A stretch of 64,000 nt of DNA from NCBI GenBank assembly GCA_026129095.1, contig JAHCIT010000004.1, forward strand, positions 270,850 to 334,849. The letters run 5' to 3'. Below, piece after piece: positions 43,778 through 50,844 of this stretch. Position numbers and translations under genes: made by a program. This DNA is from Deltaproteobacteria bacterium. Its GTDB lineage: Bacteria > JAGRBM01 > JAHCIT01. The notes below the pieces were generated by a model that was not told where the DNA came from, searched no databases, and saw nothing but the letters and a program-made list of their open reading frames with translations. How positions within the stretch are numbered: the first letter of the stretch is position 1; each line of letters starts with the position of its first letter.

Positions 43778-44716
43778 CTACCGCCGCCCCCGTCTTTCGA
43801 GCAGCCGGCGGCTGAGGAATGGCACCAGGGCCTCGTCCAGCGGGCGATCGGTGAACACCCGCTCCATGCTGCCTCCGAGACTCCGGAGGCCGCGTTCGAT
43901 ATCCGTTTCCAGTTTCCGGATACGCTCCAGATAGGCTGCGCGTGCCGCCTGTGAATCAGCCGGCCGGGCACCCTCGCCCTCGGTGCCCTCCATCTCCAGA
44001 AGTCCGGTAAACGGAAAGTCCCGTTCCACCGGATCCAGCACATGAAAAAGCACAATCTCCTGCCGCCGGGCAGCAAGTTTCTCCAGTGGTCCCAGCAGTT
44101 CCATTGCACCATCGAGCGCATCGGTAAAAAGGACCGTGAGCCCCTGCGCCAGCGGCCGCTCCGAGAGTTGCGCTATCACGGCCGGAAATACCGGAGCTTT
44201 TGGCGATGGCCTGCTCGCCGCCAGGGCGCGCCCAATACGCTCCAGATGGGAGCTGCCCGATCTGGGCTGGAGCCAGTGAGCCGGCTCTGCACCGGACCCA
44301 AACAGGCCAACCCGGTCATGCTGCCCGATGAGCAGGTAAGCAAGCGCACCGGCCAGATGGCGGGCATATTCGAACTTGGTCCATACCCCGCCAAGCCTTG
44401 CCCCCGGCGGCACACCGGGCATCTCCCTGCTGGTGAAATCCATCGAACCCGAACAGTCGAGGCCGATCCAGCAGCGGATGGAGGTTTCGTGCTCGAACTG
44501 CCGGATATAAAGCCGGTCAGTCTTGGCGACCACACGCCAGTCGAGATGCCGCAAATCATCGCCCGGGTGGTACGAACGGTACTCCGAGAACTCGATGCTG
44601 TTCCCCTTTTGCGGAGAACGGTGGATACCGGCCCACACGCCCCGCGCGATCTTTTCCGTGCGAAGCGTGAACGGACTGATACTGGCCATGAGGGCGGGGT
44701 CGAGGACCTCGCGCAT
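43778..44716 (-). CDS. DUF58 (vWA-like) protein
   Basis: A 312-residue cytoplasmic protein of the DUF58 family. The signature segment GNSIEFSEYRSYHPGDDLRH followed by LDWRVVAKTDRLYIRQF is present, then a vWA fold with DxSxS in IGLDCSGSMDF and LTVLFTDALDG. DUF58 proteins are the usual partners of MoxR ATPases. The C-terminal 40 residues are basic. It sits six bases before BatA and 30 bp after MoxR on the same strand. Confidence 0.92.
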   Translation of the reverse strand: MREVLDPALMASISPFTLRTEKIARGVWAGIHRSPQKGNSIEFSEYRSYHPGDDLRHLDWRVVAKTDRLYIRQFEHETSIRCWIGLDCSGSMDFTSREMPGVPPGARLGGVWTKFEYARHLAGALAYLLIGQHDRVGLFGSGAEPAHWLQPRSGSSHLERIGRALAASRPSPKAPVFPAVIAQLSERPLAQGLTVLFTDALDGAMELLGPLEKLAARRQEIVLFHVLDPVERDFPFTGLLEMEGTEGEGARPADSQAARAAYLERIRKLETDIERGLRSLGGSMERVFTDRPLDEALVPFLSRRLLERRGRR

Positions 44717-44746
44717 CCGGTTCGGTCTCCCTTGGGTCGGCTGACG

Positions 44747-45769
44747 TCAGGCAGCGCGCGCCGCGCGGTCCTCATCCAGCAGGCGTTCGATGACTGTATC
44801 CGGAGAAATCCCTTCCGCTTCGGCGCGGAAATTCCTGATCACCCGGTGGCGGAGGATCGGACAGGCGAGCGCACGGATATCCTCCACCGACGGGGCCATC
44901 CGGTTCTCCAGAAGCGCCCGGGCCTTTGCCCCGAGTATCAGGAACTGGCTGGCCCTGGGCCCGGCGCCCCATGACACCCATTCGCGGACGAAAGACGGCG
45001 AAGATGGGTCCTGCGGCCTTGTGCGGCGGGCAAGCTGGACCGCGTATTCCACGACTCCATCCGCCACCGGCACCCGGCGCACCAGGTCCTGGATATTCAG
45101 CAGTTCCTCGCGGCTCACCACCTCGGCAATTTTCTGGGCCACATGCCCGGTCGTGCGGCGGACGATTTCCAGTTCCTCGTCCTGGCTCGGATAGTCCACC
45201 AGAACCGAGAACATGAACCGGTCGAGCTGGGCTTCCGGCAGGGGATAGGTGCCTTCCTGTTCCAGCGGATTCTGGGTGGCAAAAACCAGGAACGGCGGCT
45301 CAAGGCCATAGGTCTTGCCCGAGGCTGTCACCTTCTGTTCCTGCATTGCCTGAAGAAGGGCCGCCTGCGTCTTGGGCGAGGTCCGGTTGATCTCGTCGGC
45401 CAGCAGTATGTTTGTAAAGACCGGCCCGCGGATGAAGCGGAACTGCCGCATGCCGGTGGCGCGGTCTTCTTCCAGGACTTCCGTTCCCGTCACATCGCCC
45501 GGCATGAGGTCTGGCGTGAACTGGATGCGGTTGAAATCGAGCGACAGCGCCTCGGCGAGCGACTGTATCAGCAGCGTCTTGGCGAGGCCCGGCACTCCTA
45601 CGAACAGTCCATGCCCCCGCGCGAGCAGCGCCGTGAGCAGGATATCGATCGTCTGGTCCTGGCCAATGATCACCTTGTGGACTTCCTGAAGCACCTTCGC
45701 CTTCAGGGAGGTCACACTGCGGGCTGTCTCGACATCGCCCGGGACATTTTCTCTCAATTCATCGGACAT
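44747..45769 (-). CDS. MoxR-type AAA+ ATPase
   Basis: A 340-residue AAA+ chaperone-like ATPase. Walker A is GVPGLAKTLLIQSLA, Walker B LLADEINRTSPKTQAALLQA, sensor 1 FATQNPLEQEGTYPLPEAQL with the arginine finger in DRFMF, and the C-terminal lid around 240-330. The ATG at 45769 is preferred, with GGAGAG about nine bases upstream; an ATG 11 codons earlier lacks a site. It follows the peptidase gene by 38 bp and begins the classical MoxR-DUF58-BatA-DUF4159 block, whose chaperone role for vWA partners is inferred from family studies. Confidence 0.95.
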   Translation of the reverse strand: MSDELRENVPGDVETARSVTSLKAKVLQEVHKVIIGQDQTIDILLTALLARGHGLFVGVPGLAKTLLIQSLAEALSLDFNRIQFTPDLMPGDVTGTEVLEEDRATGMRQFRFIRGPVFTNILLADEINRTSPKTQAALLQAMQEQKVTASGKTYGLEPPFLVFATQNPLEQEGTYPLPEAQLDRFMFSVLVDYPSQDEELEIVRRTTGHVAQKIAEVVSREELLNIQDLVRRVPVADGVVEYAVQLARRTRPQDPSSPSFVREWVSWGAGPRASQFLILGAKARALLENRMAPSVEDIRALACPILRHRVIRNFRAEAEGISPDTVIERLLDEDRAARAA

Positions 45770-45807
45770 ACTGGCACTCTCTCTCCGGGACTCCGTGCGC
45801 AAACCGG

Positions 45808-47499
45808 TCAGGAGCTTTCAATCAGCCTGAGCGCCTGCACATGGCGGTCCCGTTCATCGGTTTTCTTGAGCCGGTCATATATCTGCACAAGGCGAATCCT
45901 GACCGGCATGTGAAACGGGTTGAAATCGAGGGCGCGGAGATAGGCGCTCTCGGCCTCACCCCACTCCTCCCTGGAAAAATGATAGTCTCCGAGCCTCTGG
46001 TACAACGTGACGTACTCGGGGTAGATTTCCAGCGCCTTGCTCAGCCGGTCATGCACGCCATCCGTCACGCCGGCTGCCACCGAGGCGGCCGCGAACTTGC
46101 TGATAAAAACCGGTGAATGCGGGGCGCGGGAGAGTGCCTTGGAATATTCGATCCGTGCCGCCAGGAAATGCTGGCGGGCGCGCAGCAAATCACCCAGACG
46201 GACGAAATTCTTTGCCTCCCTGGGCACATCCACGCCCGGCTCCTCGTCTTCTTCCTCGGCGTCGATCTTCTGGCCCGGATCGACCAGCCGGACCTGGGCC
46301 ACATGGGCCGAACTGACAATCCGCAGCGGACGGCGCCGCGCATATTCGAGCCAGTCATCGAAAAAGGCGGCGAACGGTTTGCTGACACCGTACTCGATGG
46401 CCTGTTCGTAGGGTGCCCCTTTCGCCATCGAATCGTATATCCGGTTCAGGACGTCATACCCGCCCTTCCCCAGATCCTCGACGATGTATTCGAGAATCAG
46501 CGCCACCTGCATGAATGCGAGGGCACTGTCCCGGTTGGAATCCAGATAGGCGAAGGACGGATGCATCCGGGCAATGGGGATGAGCTTGTTCTTCTTCAGA
46601 GCAGCCGCGAAGAGGGTTTCCTGTGAAGCCGACATCCCCCCGCGTGTTCCGCGCCAGAGATTTTCGAGATACTTGGCACTGCCTTCCTGGAACCAGACTG
46701 GCGCGCCATTGTTGGTCCGCCGGAAGACAAACATGTGGGTGAGTTCATGGGCGGCAGTGTCACGCCAGTCGTATCCGCGGGCGGTCGCGCCCGGCGAGGT
46801 AAACAGCAGCTTGTTGTACTTGCACAAGGCGATGGTGTTGGTCGTTTCGATGGCGTTCCTGGGTATTCCGCTTGCATCCACGAACGCCGAACCGGTCGGC
46901 AGGATCTCCACCCGTATCTTGTTTTCGAAGGATGTACCGATCGCCTTGTTCAGTGCGTCGTACTGCGACTCCAGCGTCCGGATCGTCTCATCGACAATCA
47001 GTTCGTCCCGGCCCGGCGCGTACCCGACGATGAACCGGCCGGACTCGCGGAACCGGAAGCCCTGGGTAGCCCGGATTGTCGCTTCCACGAACTGTTCATG
47101 CGCCTTCATCTGCTCGGGATCGACGCCCGGAGACTGGGCTCCGCCACTCGCGGCAACGATCTGTCCACCCGTCTCCAGCGCCTTTTTCACCAGCTCAAGG
47201 GCCCGCGGGTAGTTGCCCTCATAGAACGCCACGCGGCTGTCGTAATAGTCATACTGGACAGGGTTGAAGGCCGCACGGCCGATGGTTTCGAGCAGCTTCC
47301 GGGCGCTGATCGGATCCCAGCGGTCATTCAGTTCGCGGTCAATGGAACGTGCGACCTGGGCAGGGGTGAACAGTTCCTGCCCGGCAGCGCCGGCGCTGCT
47401 GGAGGAAGCGGACCCGGCGCCCCACGTCAGCAGCCCCGCAAGCAGAGCGGCTGTGAGGATTGCAAACCTGCTACGCCGACTAGCTCCGGCGGGCCGCAT
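45808..47499 (-). CDS. Gluzincin metallopeptidase (peptidase MA-like) with TPR-like C terminus
   Basis: A 563-residue exported protein. A Sec signal is at about 10-40. Between 60 and 145 is a helical repeat region ([15 protein letters not shown]-like). The peptidase core has [13 protein letters not shown], with HExxH at 251-255, and the third ligand E272 in [14 protein letters not shown], as in the peptidase MA family. The C-terminal 170 residues carry TPR-like helices ([36 protein letters not shown]) after an acidic patch (DAEEEDEE). The ATG at 47499 was chosen because the signal peptide begins there; it overlaps the upstream B12-binding gene by 20 bp. Its substrates are unknown. Confidence 0.85.
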   Translation of the reverse strand: MRPAGASRRSRFAILTAALLAGLLTWGAGSASSSSAGAAGQELFTPAQVARSIDRELNDRWDPISARKLLETIGRAAFNPVQYDYYDSRVAFYEGNYPRALELVKKALETGGQIVAASGGAQSPGVDPEQMKAHEQFVEATIRATQGFRFRESGRFIVGYAPGRDELIVDETIRTLESQYDALNKAIGTSFENKIRVEILPTGSAFVDASGIPRNAIETTNTIALCKYNKLLFTSPGATARGYDWRDTAAHELTHMFVFRRTNNGAPVWFQEGSAKYLENLWRGTRGGMSASQETLFAAALKKNKLIPIARMHPSFAYLDSNRDSALAFMQVALILEYIVEDLGKGGYDVLNRIYDSMAKGAPYEQAIEYGVSKPFAAFFDDWLEYARRRPLRIVSSAHVAQVRLVDPGQKIDAEEEDEEPGVDVPREAKNFVRLGDLLRARQHFLAARIEYSKALSRAPHSPVFISKFAAASVAAGVTDGVHDRLSKALEIYPEYVTLYQRLGDYHFSREEWGEAESAYLRALDFNPFHMPVRIRLVQIYDRLKKTDERDRHVQALRLIESS

Positions 47500-47917
47500 G
47501 GGGTTCCACCTCGGTCTCGATGAAGCGGATGATCTCTTCAGTAGATGCCCCGGGAAGGAATACGGCCCGGACACCGGCTTCGCGCAGCGCCGGAATGTCC
47601 TCGGGAGGAATGATTCCGCCGCCGAAAAGGATCACGTCCTTCATCCCCTTCTCGTCCAGCAGGCGCCGGATGAGCGGGAACTGGTGCTTGTGCGCCCCCG
47701 AAAGGACCGAGAGCCCCACTGCATCCACATCCTCCTGCAGGGCGGCGCTGACGATCATTTCCGGCGTCTGGTGCAGGCCGGTGTAAATCACCTCGAAACC
47801 ATGATCGCGGAGCAGCCGGGCGATGATCTTGGCGCCACGGTCATGCCCATCCAGACCGGGCTTGCCGATCAGAATGCGTGCGCGCCGCTGGTTTGGCATG
47901 CGTGCCGTTTCGGCCAT
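47480..47917 (-). CDS. Stand-alone cobalamin (B12)-binding domain protein
   Basis: A 145-residue protein like the C-terminal or small-subunit domain of methylmalonyl-CoA mutase. It has the lower-ligand motif in [13 protein letters not shown] (D-x-H-x-x-G), then [14 protein letters not shown] and [13 protein letters not shown]. Such domains bind B12 with the His as axial ligand. A catalytic mutase subunit is not encoded here, so it could work in trans or serve as a B12-dependent sensor. GAGGTGA sits eight bases before the ATG. It follows the lipoprotein gene by seven bases and overlaps the peptidase gene by 20. Confidence 0.88.
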   Translation of the reverse strand: MAETARMPNQRRARILIGKPGLDGHDRGAKIIARLLRDHGFEVIYTGLHQTPEMIVSAALQEDVDAVGLSVLSGAHKHQFPLIRRLLDEKGMKDVILFGGGIIPPEDIPALREAGVRAVFLPGASTEEIIRFIETEVEPHAARRS

Positions 47918-47924
47918 CGCAGGG

Positions 47925-48299
47925 TCACCTCAGGATGTACAGGCTGCCGGGCTGATCGTTGTAGCCGATGGAGTAGTCGATATGGTCGGCATCGCCATCG
48001 AACAGGACGCTGAATTCCGCCGTCTCGCCAGGAGAAAGCGTTTCGCCATCCTTGACCATCGCCGTCACCGACTGCTGCGCTCCATTCCGGTTGCGCATGA
48101 CGAAGGTGACCGTCACGACCGTTGCCGGAACCGGGCCGTCGTTGACGACCGTTCCGGACAGCACCGTCGGGCCGCTGCTCACGCGGGCTTCCATGATCGG
48201 TCCCGCAAGCTGGGGCCCAGCCTCGCTGCCAACGCAGGCCACCAGCAGCAGACAGGCGGCGGCAAGCCATGCACTATGAATCTTTTTTACGTTTCGCAT
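47925..48299 (-). CDS. Small lipoprotein with beta-sandwich-like domain
   Basis: A 124-residue predicted lipoprotein with a long signal [19 protein letters not shown] and lipobox LVAC. The mature part ([40 protein letters not shown]) resembles an FxLYD-type beta domain. Function unknown. I chose the ATG at 48299, where the lysine-rich n-region starts, over an ATG 31 codons upstream whose extra sequence overlaps the preceding gene in a non-signal-like way. It overlaps the end of the two-TM protein gene by 26 bp, so it is in the same transcript. Confidence 0.7.
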   Translation of the reverse strand: MRNVKKIHSAWLAAACLLLVACVGSEAGPQLAGPIMEARVSSGPTVLSGTVVNDGPVPATVVTVTFVMRNRNGAQQSVTAMVKDGETLSPGETAEFSVLFDGDADHIDYSIGYNDQPGSLYILR

Positions 48300-49080
48300 C
48301 CGAAATAGACAGTACCTTTCCCTCGGAATCGGCCGCCCTCGAAGCCTCGCCGGGGTCCGGGGTCCCCGCATCTGAACGGTAAAAACGCTCATGGTCGTCG
48401 ATGATACCGTCTAGTATCTGGCGCTGGAGCTTGAGCGCTCCCAGCGCGCGCTCACGTAGATAGCCCTTTTCAAACACAATGTCATCGCCGGCACGCGGCG
48501 AGCGCAGGACGAGAAACGCCAGCAGCACCTGTGCAAGATAAAGGAACCCCACCGACAGGTACAGCGCGAGGTTGCGCTGGATGACGTCCACATACACCGC
48601 CCGCCGCGACATCGGCACCACCACTGCGCCGTAGTCAACCGGAGAACCTTCGAGCTGGAACAGCTGGGTCACGGCGATGGCATCTCCCCGAAGGCTCACC
48701 GTCCAACTCCTGCCCTCCTCGACGGCTCGGAGGATATCGGCCTTGACCGGGCCACGCTGCTCATCGGCAATCCGGTGGATGGAATACTGCGGGGCCAGCC
48801 GCGAATCGGCCACCAGCTTGCGGAAGCCCAGCTCGCTGTCCAGCCGCCGCTTCAGCTCGGACGGACTGTATTCGGCTCCCACGCGCTCGATTTCGGAAAA
48901 ATACCGGGAGACGACGCGCGCGATCAGTTCGGCCGACGCCCGGTTGGCACGGACCAGCGTGTCGATCTCGCCCTTCATCTGGTAGGCAAGCCCCAGCAGG
49001 AGCCCAGCCAGCAGGAAGGCCTCCATGCAGATCACGGCGGAAGTACGGGCGCTCAGGAAGAACCGCTTGCCGGAGATCAC
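48274..49080 (-). CDS. Two-TM protein with periplasmic sensor-like domain and no kinase
   Basis: A 268-residue inner-membrane protein. TM1 is at about 15-34 (SAVICMEAFLLAGLLLGLAY) and TM2 at 173-194 (LALYLSVGFLYLAQVLLAFL). The 135 residues between have the size and helix-sheet pattern of a periplasmic sensor (LIARVVSRYFSEIERV, WTVSLRGDAIAVTQLF), as in sensor kinases, but the short cytoplasmic tail (about 70 residues, charged, ending in KRKKDS) has no H-box or enzyme motif. The GTG start overlaps the XRE stop as GTGA, so it is translated together with the regulator. I infer a signalling role, perhaps passing a periplasmic signal to the XRE protein; this is not proven. Confidence 0.7.
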   Translation of the reverse strand: MISGKRFFLSARTSAVICMEAFLLAGLLLGLAYQMKGEIDTLVRANRASAELIARVVSRYFSEIERVGAEYSPSELKRRLDSELGFRKLVADSRLAPQYSIHRIADEQRGPVKADILRAVEEGRSWTVSLRGDAIAVTQLFQLEGSPVDYGAVVVPMSRRAVYVDVIQRNLALYLSVGFLYLAQVLLAFLVLRSPRAGDDIVFEKGYLRERALGALKLQRQILDGIIDDHERFYRSDAGTPDPGEASRAADSEGKVLSISDAKRKKDS

Positions 49081-49535
49081 GTGCCGGTTTCCCCCAGATA
49101 GTTCCGCAAGTGCTCGCGGATTTCCACGTCCTCGACGAACCGCAGCAGCATGAATACGGTGTCGTTGAAATGGCGCCGGGTCTGCGCGTCCATCCGGCGG
49201 ATCAGCTCGATCAGGGACCGCTCCTGGGCCGTCAGGCCGGAAGCGTCCTCGCTCTCGTCACCGTCGGACGCCTCGCCCGTCACTTCGTCCGGGTCTATCC
49301 CTTCGCGCCGGACGAACCGGATCAGCCGCTCCCGCCGGGCCACTTCCCATATCTCGTCGCCCATCACGCCCAGCACCTGGGCCAGCTGCCGGCACCGCTC
49401 TTCCGTCGGCGCGTCAATCTTGCCGGTTTCAAGCTGATGTATGTACGCGTTCGAGACCCCGAGCGCCCGCGCCAGGTCTTCCTGGGTCAATCCCTCGCGC
49501 TTTCGCAAGGTTCTGAGATATGCGGAGAATTTCAT
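49077..49535 (-). CDS. XRE-family helix-turn-helix regulator
   Basis: A 152-residue regulator. The HTH covers about residues 5-60: YLRTLRKREGLTQEDLARAL and GVSNAYIHQLETGKIDAPTE. The rest is a charged helical region (about 85-150) with an acidic stretch (DGDESEDASG), possibly for dimerisation or contact with a partner. The ATG at 49535 has GAGGGTGG upstream; a longer start 15 codons earlier lacks family sequence. It begins a long minus-strand array and is divergent from gspC, so it could control either or both operons. Confidence 0.88.
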   Translation of the reverse strand: MKFSAYLRTLRKREGLTQEDLARALGVSNAYIHQLETGKIDAPTEERCRQLAQVLGVMGDEIWEVARRERLIRFVRREGIDPDEVTGEASDGDESEDASGLTAQERSLIELIRRMDAQTRRHFNDTVFMLLRFVEDVEIREHLRNYLGETGT

Positions 49536-49648
49536 GGCCACCCTCAACCTGTTCGCCGGAAACCACTCCGGCCTCACCACCTAGGCTGGCACCGATGTGC
49601 AAACCCCAACCCGAATGGCGGTCAGCAAGACACAAAAGGAACTTCACA

Positions 49649-49678
49649 ACTTTACTTGCCACCTGTTGTAATGGTCAA
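49649..49678 (-). promoter_or_regulatory. Sigma70-like promoter of the XRE-headed array
   Basis: On the minus strand TTGACC (49673-49678) and TAAAGT (49649-49654) are 18 bp apart, matching the consensus at five and four of six positions. Transcription would start near 49640, about 105 nt before the ATG at 49535. Confidence 0.45.
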
Positions 49679-49755
49679 GGCGGAAACGCGGGGCAAAAGC
49701 GTACAGGGGGGCGAAATGATTAGAGGTTTTTAATTGCCCCTCCTTTTGAAACTGC

Positions 49756-49811
49756 TTGACATCCAAAGTGGGTTTCTTTCATCTTGGGAGCAAAAGTGAA
49801 GTAATCTACTT
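49756..49811 (+). promoter_or_regulatory. Regulatory region before gspC: perfect -35 box and 13-bp palindrome
   Basis: The 362-bp gap between the XRE gene and gspC is markedly AT-richer than the genes. A perfect TTGACA lies at 49756-49761, but the -10 position (CATCTT, 49780-49785) matches poorly, as in activator-dependent promoters. At 49799-49811 AAGTA-ATC-TACTT forms a perfect inverted repeat, a size typical of XRE operators. Both lie 90-140 bp before the gspC ATG. Confidence 0.35.
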
Positions 49812-49897
49812 TAGTCAATTTAAACCGTTCCGGAATACGCCGGACGGGGTGCCGCAGATACCGGAAAACAGGCAGACGCTAAGGAACCCAATTCCCG

Positions 49898-50839
49898 ATG
49901 GACTTCTTCCTAGAACGAACTCGCCTGATCCTGCTGCGGTTCCACTGGGTTCTGAACCTGCTGATGATCACCATGCTCTCCTGGCAGACGGCCGGCATAC
50001 TCAGTACGATCATCGACTGGCAGCTACCGCTGCCAGCCCTCCCGTCAGCGGCCACAGCCGGCCGCTCTGGCAGCACCACCCGTCCCAGCAGCAGTACCGG
50101 CGCCCGGAGCGCCTACGATGTCATTGTCGAGCGTAATATCTTCAACTCCGCACCCAAGACTATGGCGGCCGCCGAGACTCCGGCCGCCACCACCAGCGAC
50201 CTCCACAACAAGCTCCGGCTGACGGGCACGGTCGTCTCGAAGAAACGGGCTCTGGCCACCTTCTTCATCGTGCCGAAGAACGAGTCGGAGGTGTTCCGCA
50301 TTGGCGACGAGGTTTATGAGGGATGGATCGTCGATTCGGTCGAACGGGCGGTCGTCCGGCTCCGCACGGGAAACGACATGTACGAAGAAATCTACCTGCA
50401 CGATGCCGAGCAGTCTGAACGGCGGCCCGGACTCCAGGCCCGTGCACCGTCGGCTCCGGGCACCGATGACCCGGCACTCCCCGGCGGCCCCTCGGAAGGG
50501 TTCGTCAAGGAAGAAAATGACGGCAAGTTCATCGTCGACAAGATGGAACTTGAATCCCAGCTCCAGAATCTCGACAACCTGATTACCCAGGCCCGTGTCA
50601 TCCCGAACTTTTCTGCCGGAAAAGTGGACGGGTTCAAGATTTTTGCTATCAAGCCGAACAGCGTTTTCCAGCGGCTGGGATTCCGGAATGGCGATGTGAT
50701 CGAATCGATCAACGGGACTCCGCTGGACAATGCCCAGCGGGGACTCCAGATGTTCCAGGAACTCCGGAACCTCCCGCGCTTTGAAATCAACCTGCGCCGC
50801 CAGAACAACAAGCGGCAGCACTCGTACGAGGTCAGGTAA
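49898..50839 (+). CDS. gspC: Type II secretion protein GspC
   Basis: Inner-membrane clamp linking the secretin to the inner platform. The 313-residue protein has an N-terminal TM (about 12-38), a Ser/Thr/Ala-rich linker, the homology region (about 72-165: YDVIVERNIFNSAP, LRLTGTVVSKKRALATFFIV, VFRIGDEVYEGWIVDSVE) and a C-terminal PDZ (about 235-312: ARVIPNFSAGKVDGFKIFAI, RLGFRNGDVIESINGTPLD). AAGGA lies 12 bases upstream of the ATG. It opens the gsp operon; gspD follows after five bases. Confidence 0.92.
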   Translation: MDFFLERTRLILLRFHWVLNLLMITMLSWQTAGILSTIIDWQLPLPALPSAATAGRSGSTTRPSSSTGARSAYDVIVERNIFNSAPKTMAAAETPAATTSDLHNKLRLTGTVVSKKRALATFFIVPKNESEVFRIGDEVYEGWIVDSVERAVVRLRTGNDMYEEIYLHDAEQSERRPGLQARAPSAPGTDDPALPGGPSEGFVKEENDGKFIVDKMELESQLQNLDNLITQARVIPNFSAGKVDGFKIFAIKPNSVFQRLGFRNGDVIESINGTPLDNAQRGLQMFQELRNLPRFEINLRRQNNKRQHSYEVR

Positions 50840-50844
50840 CCCGC

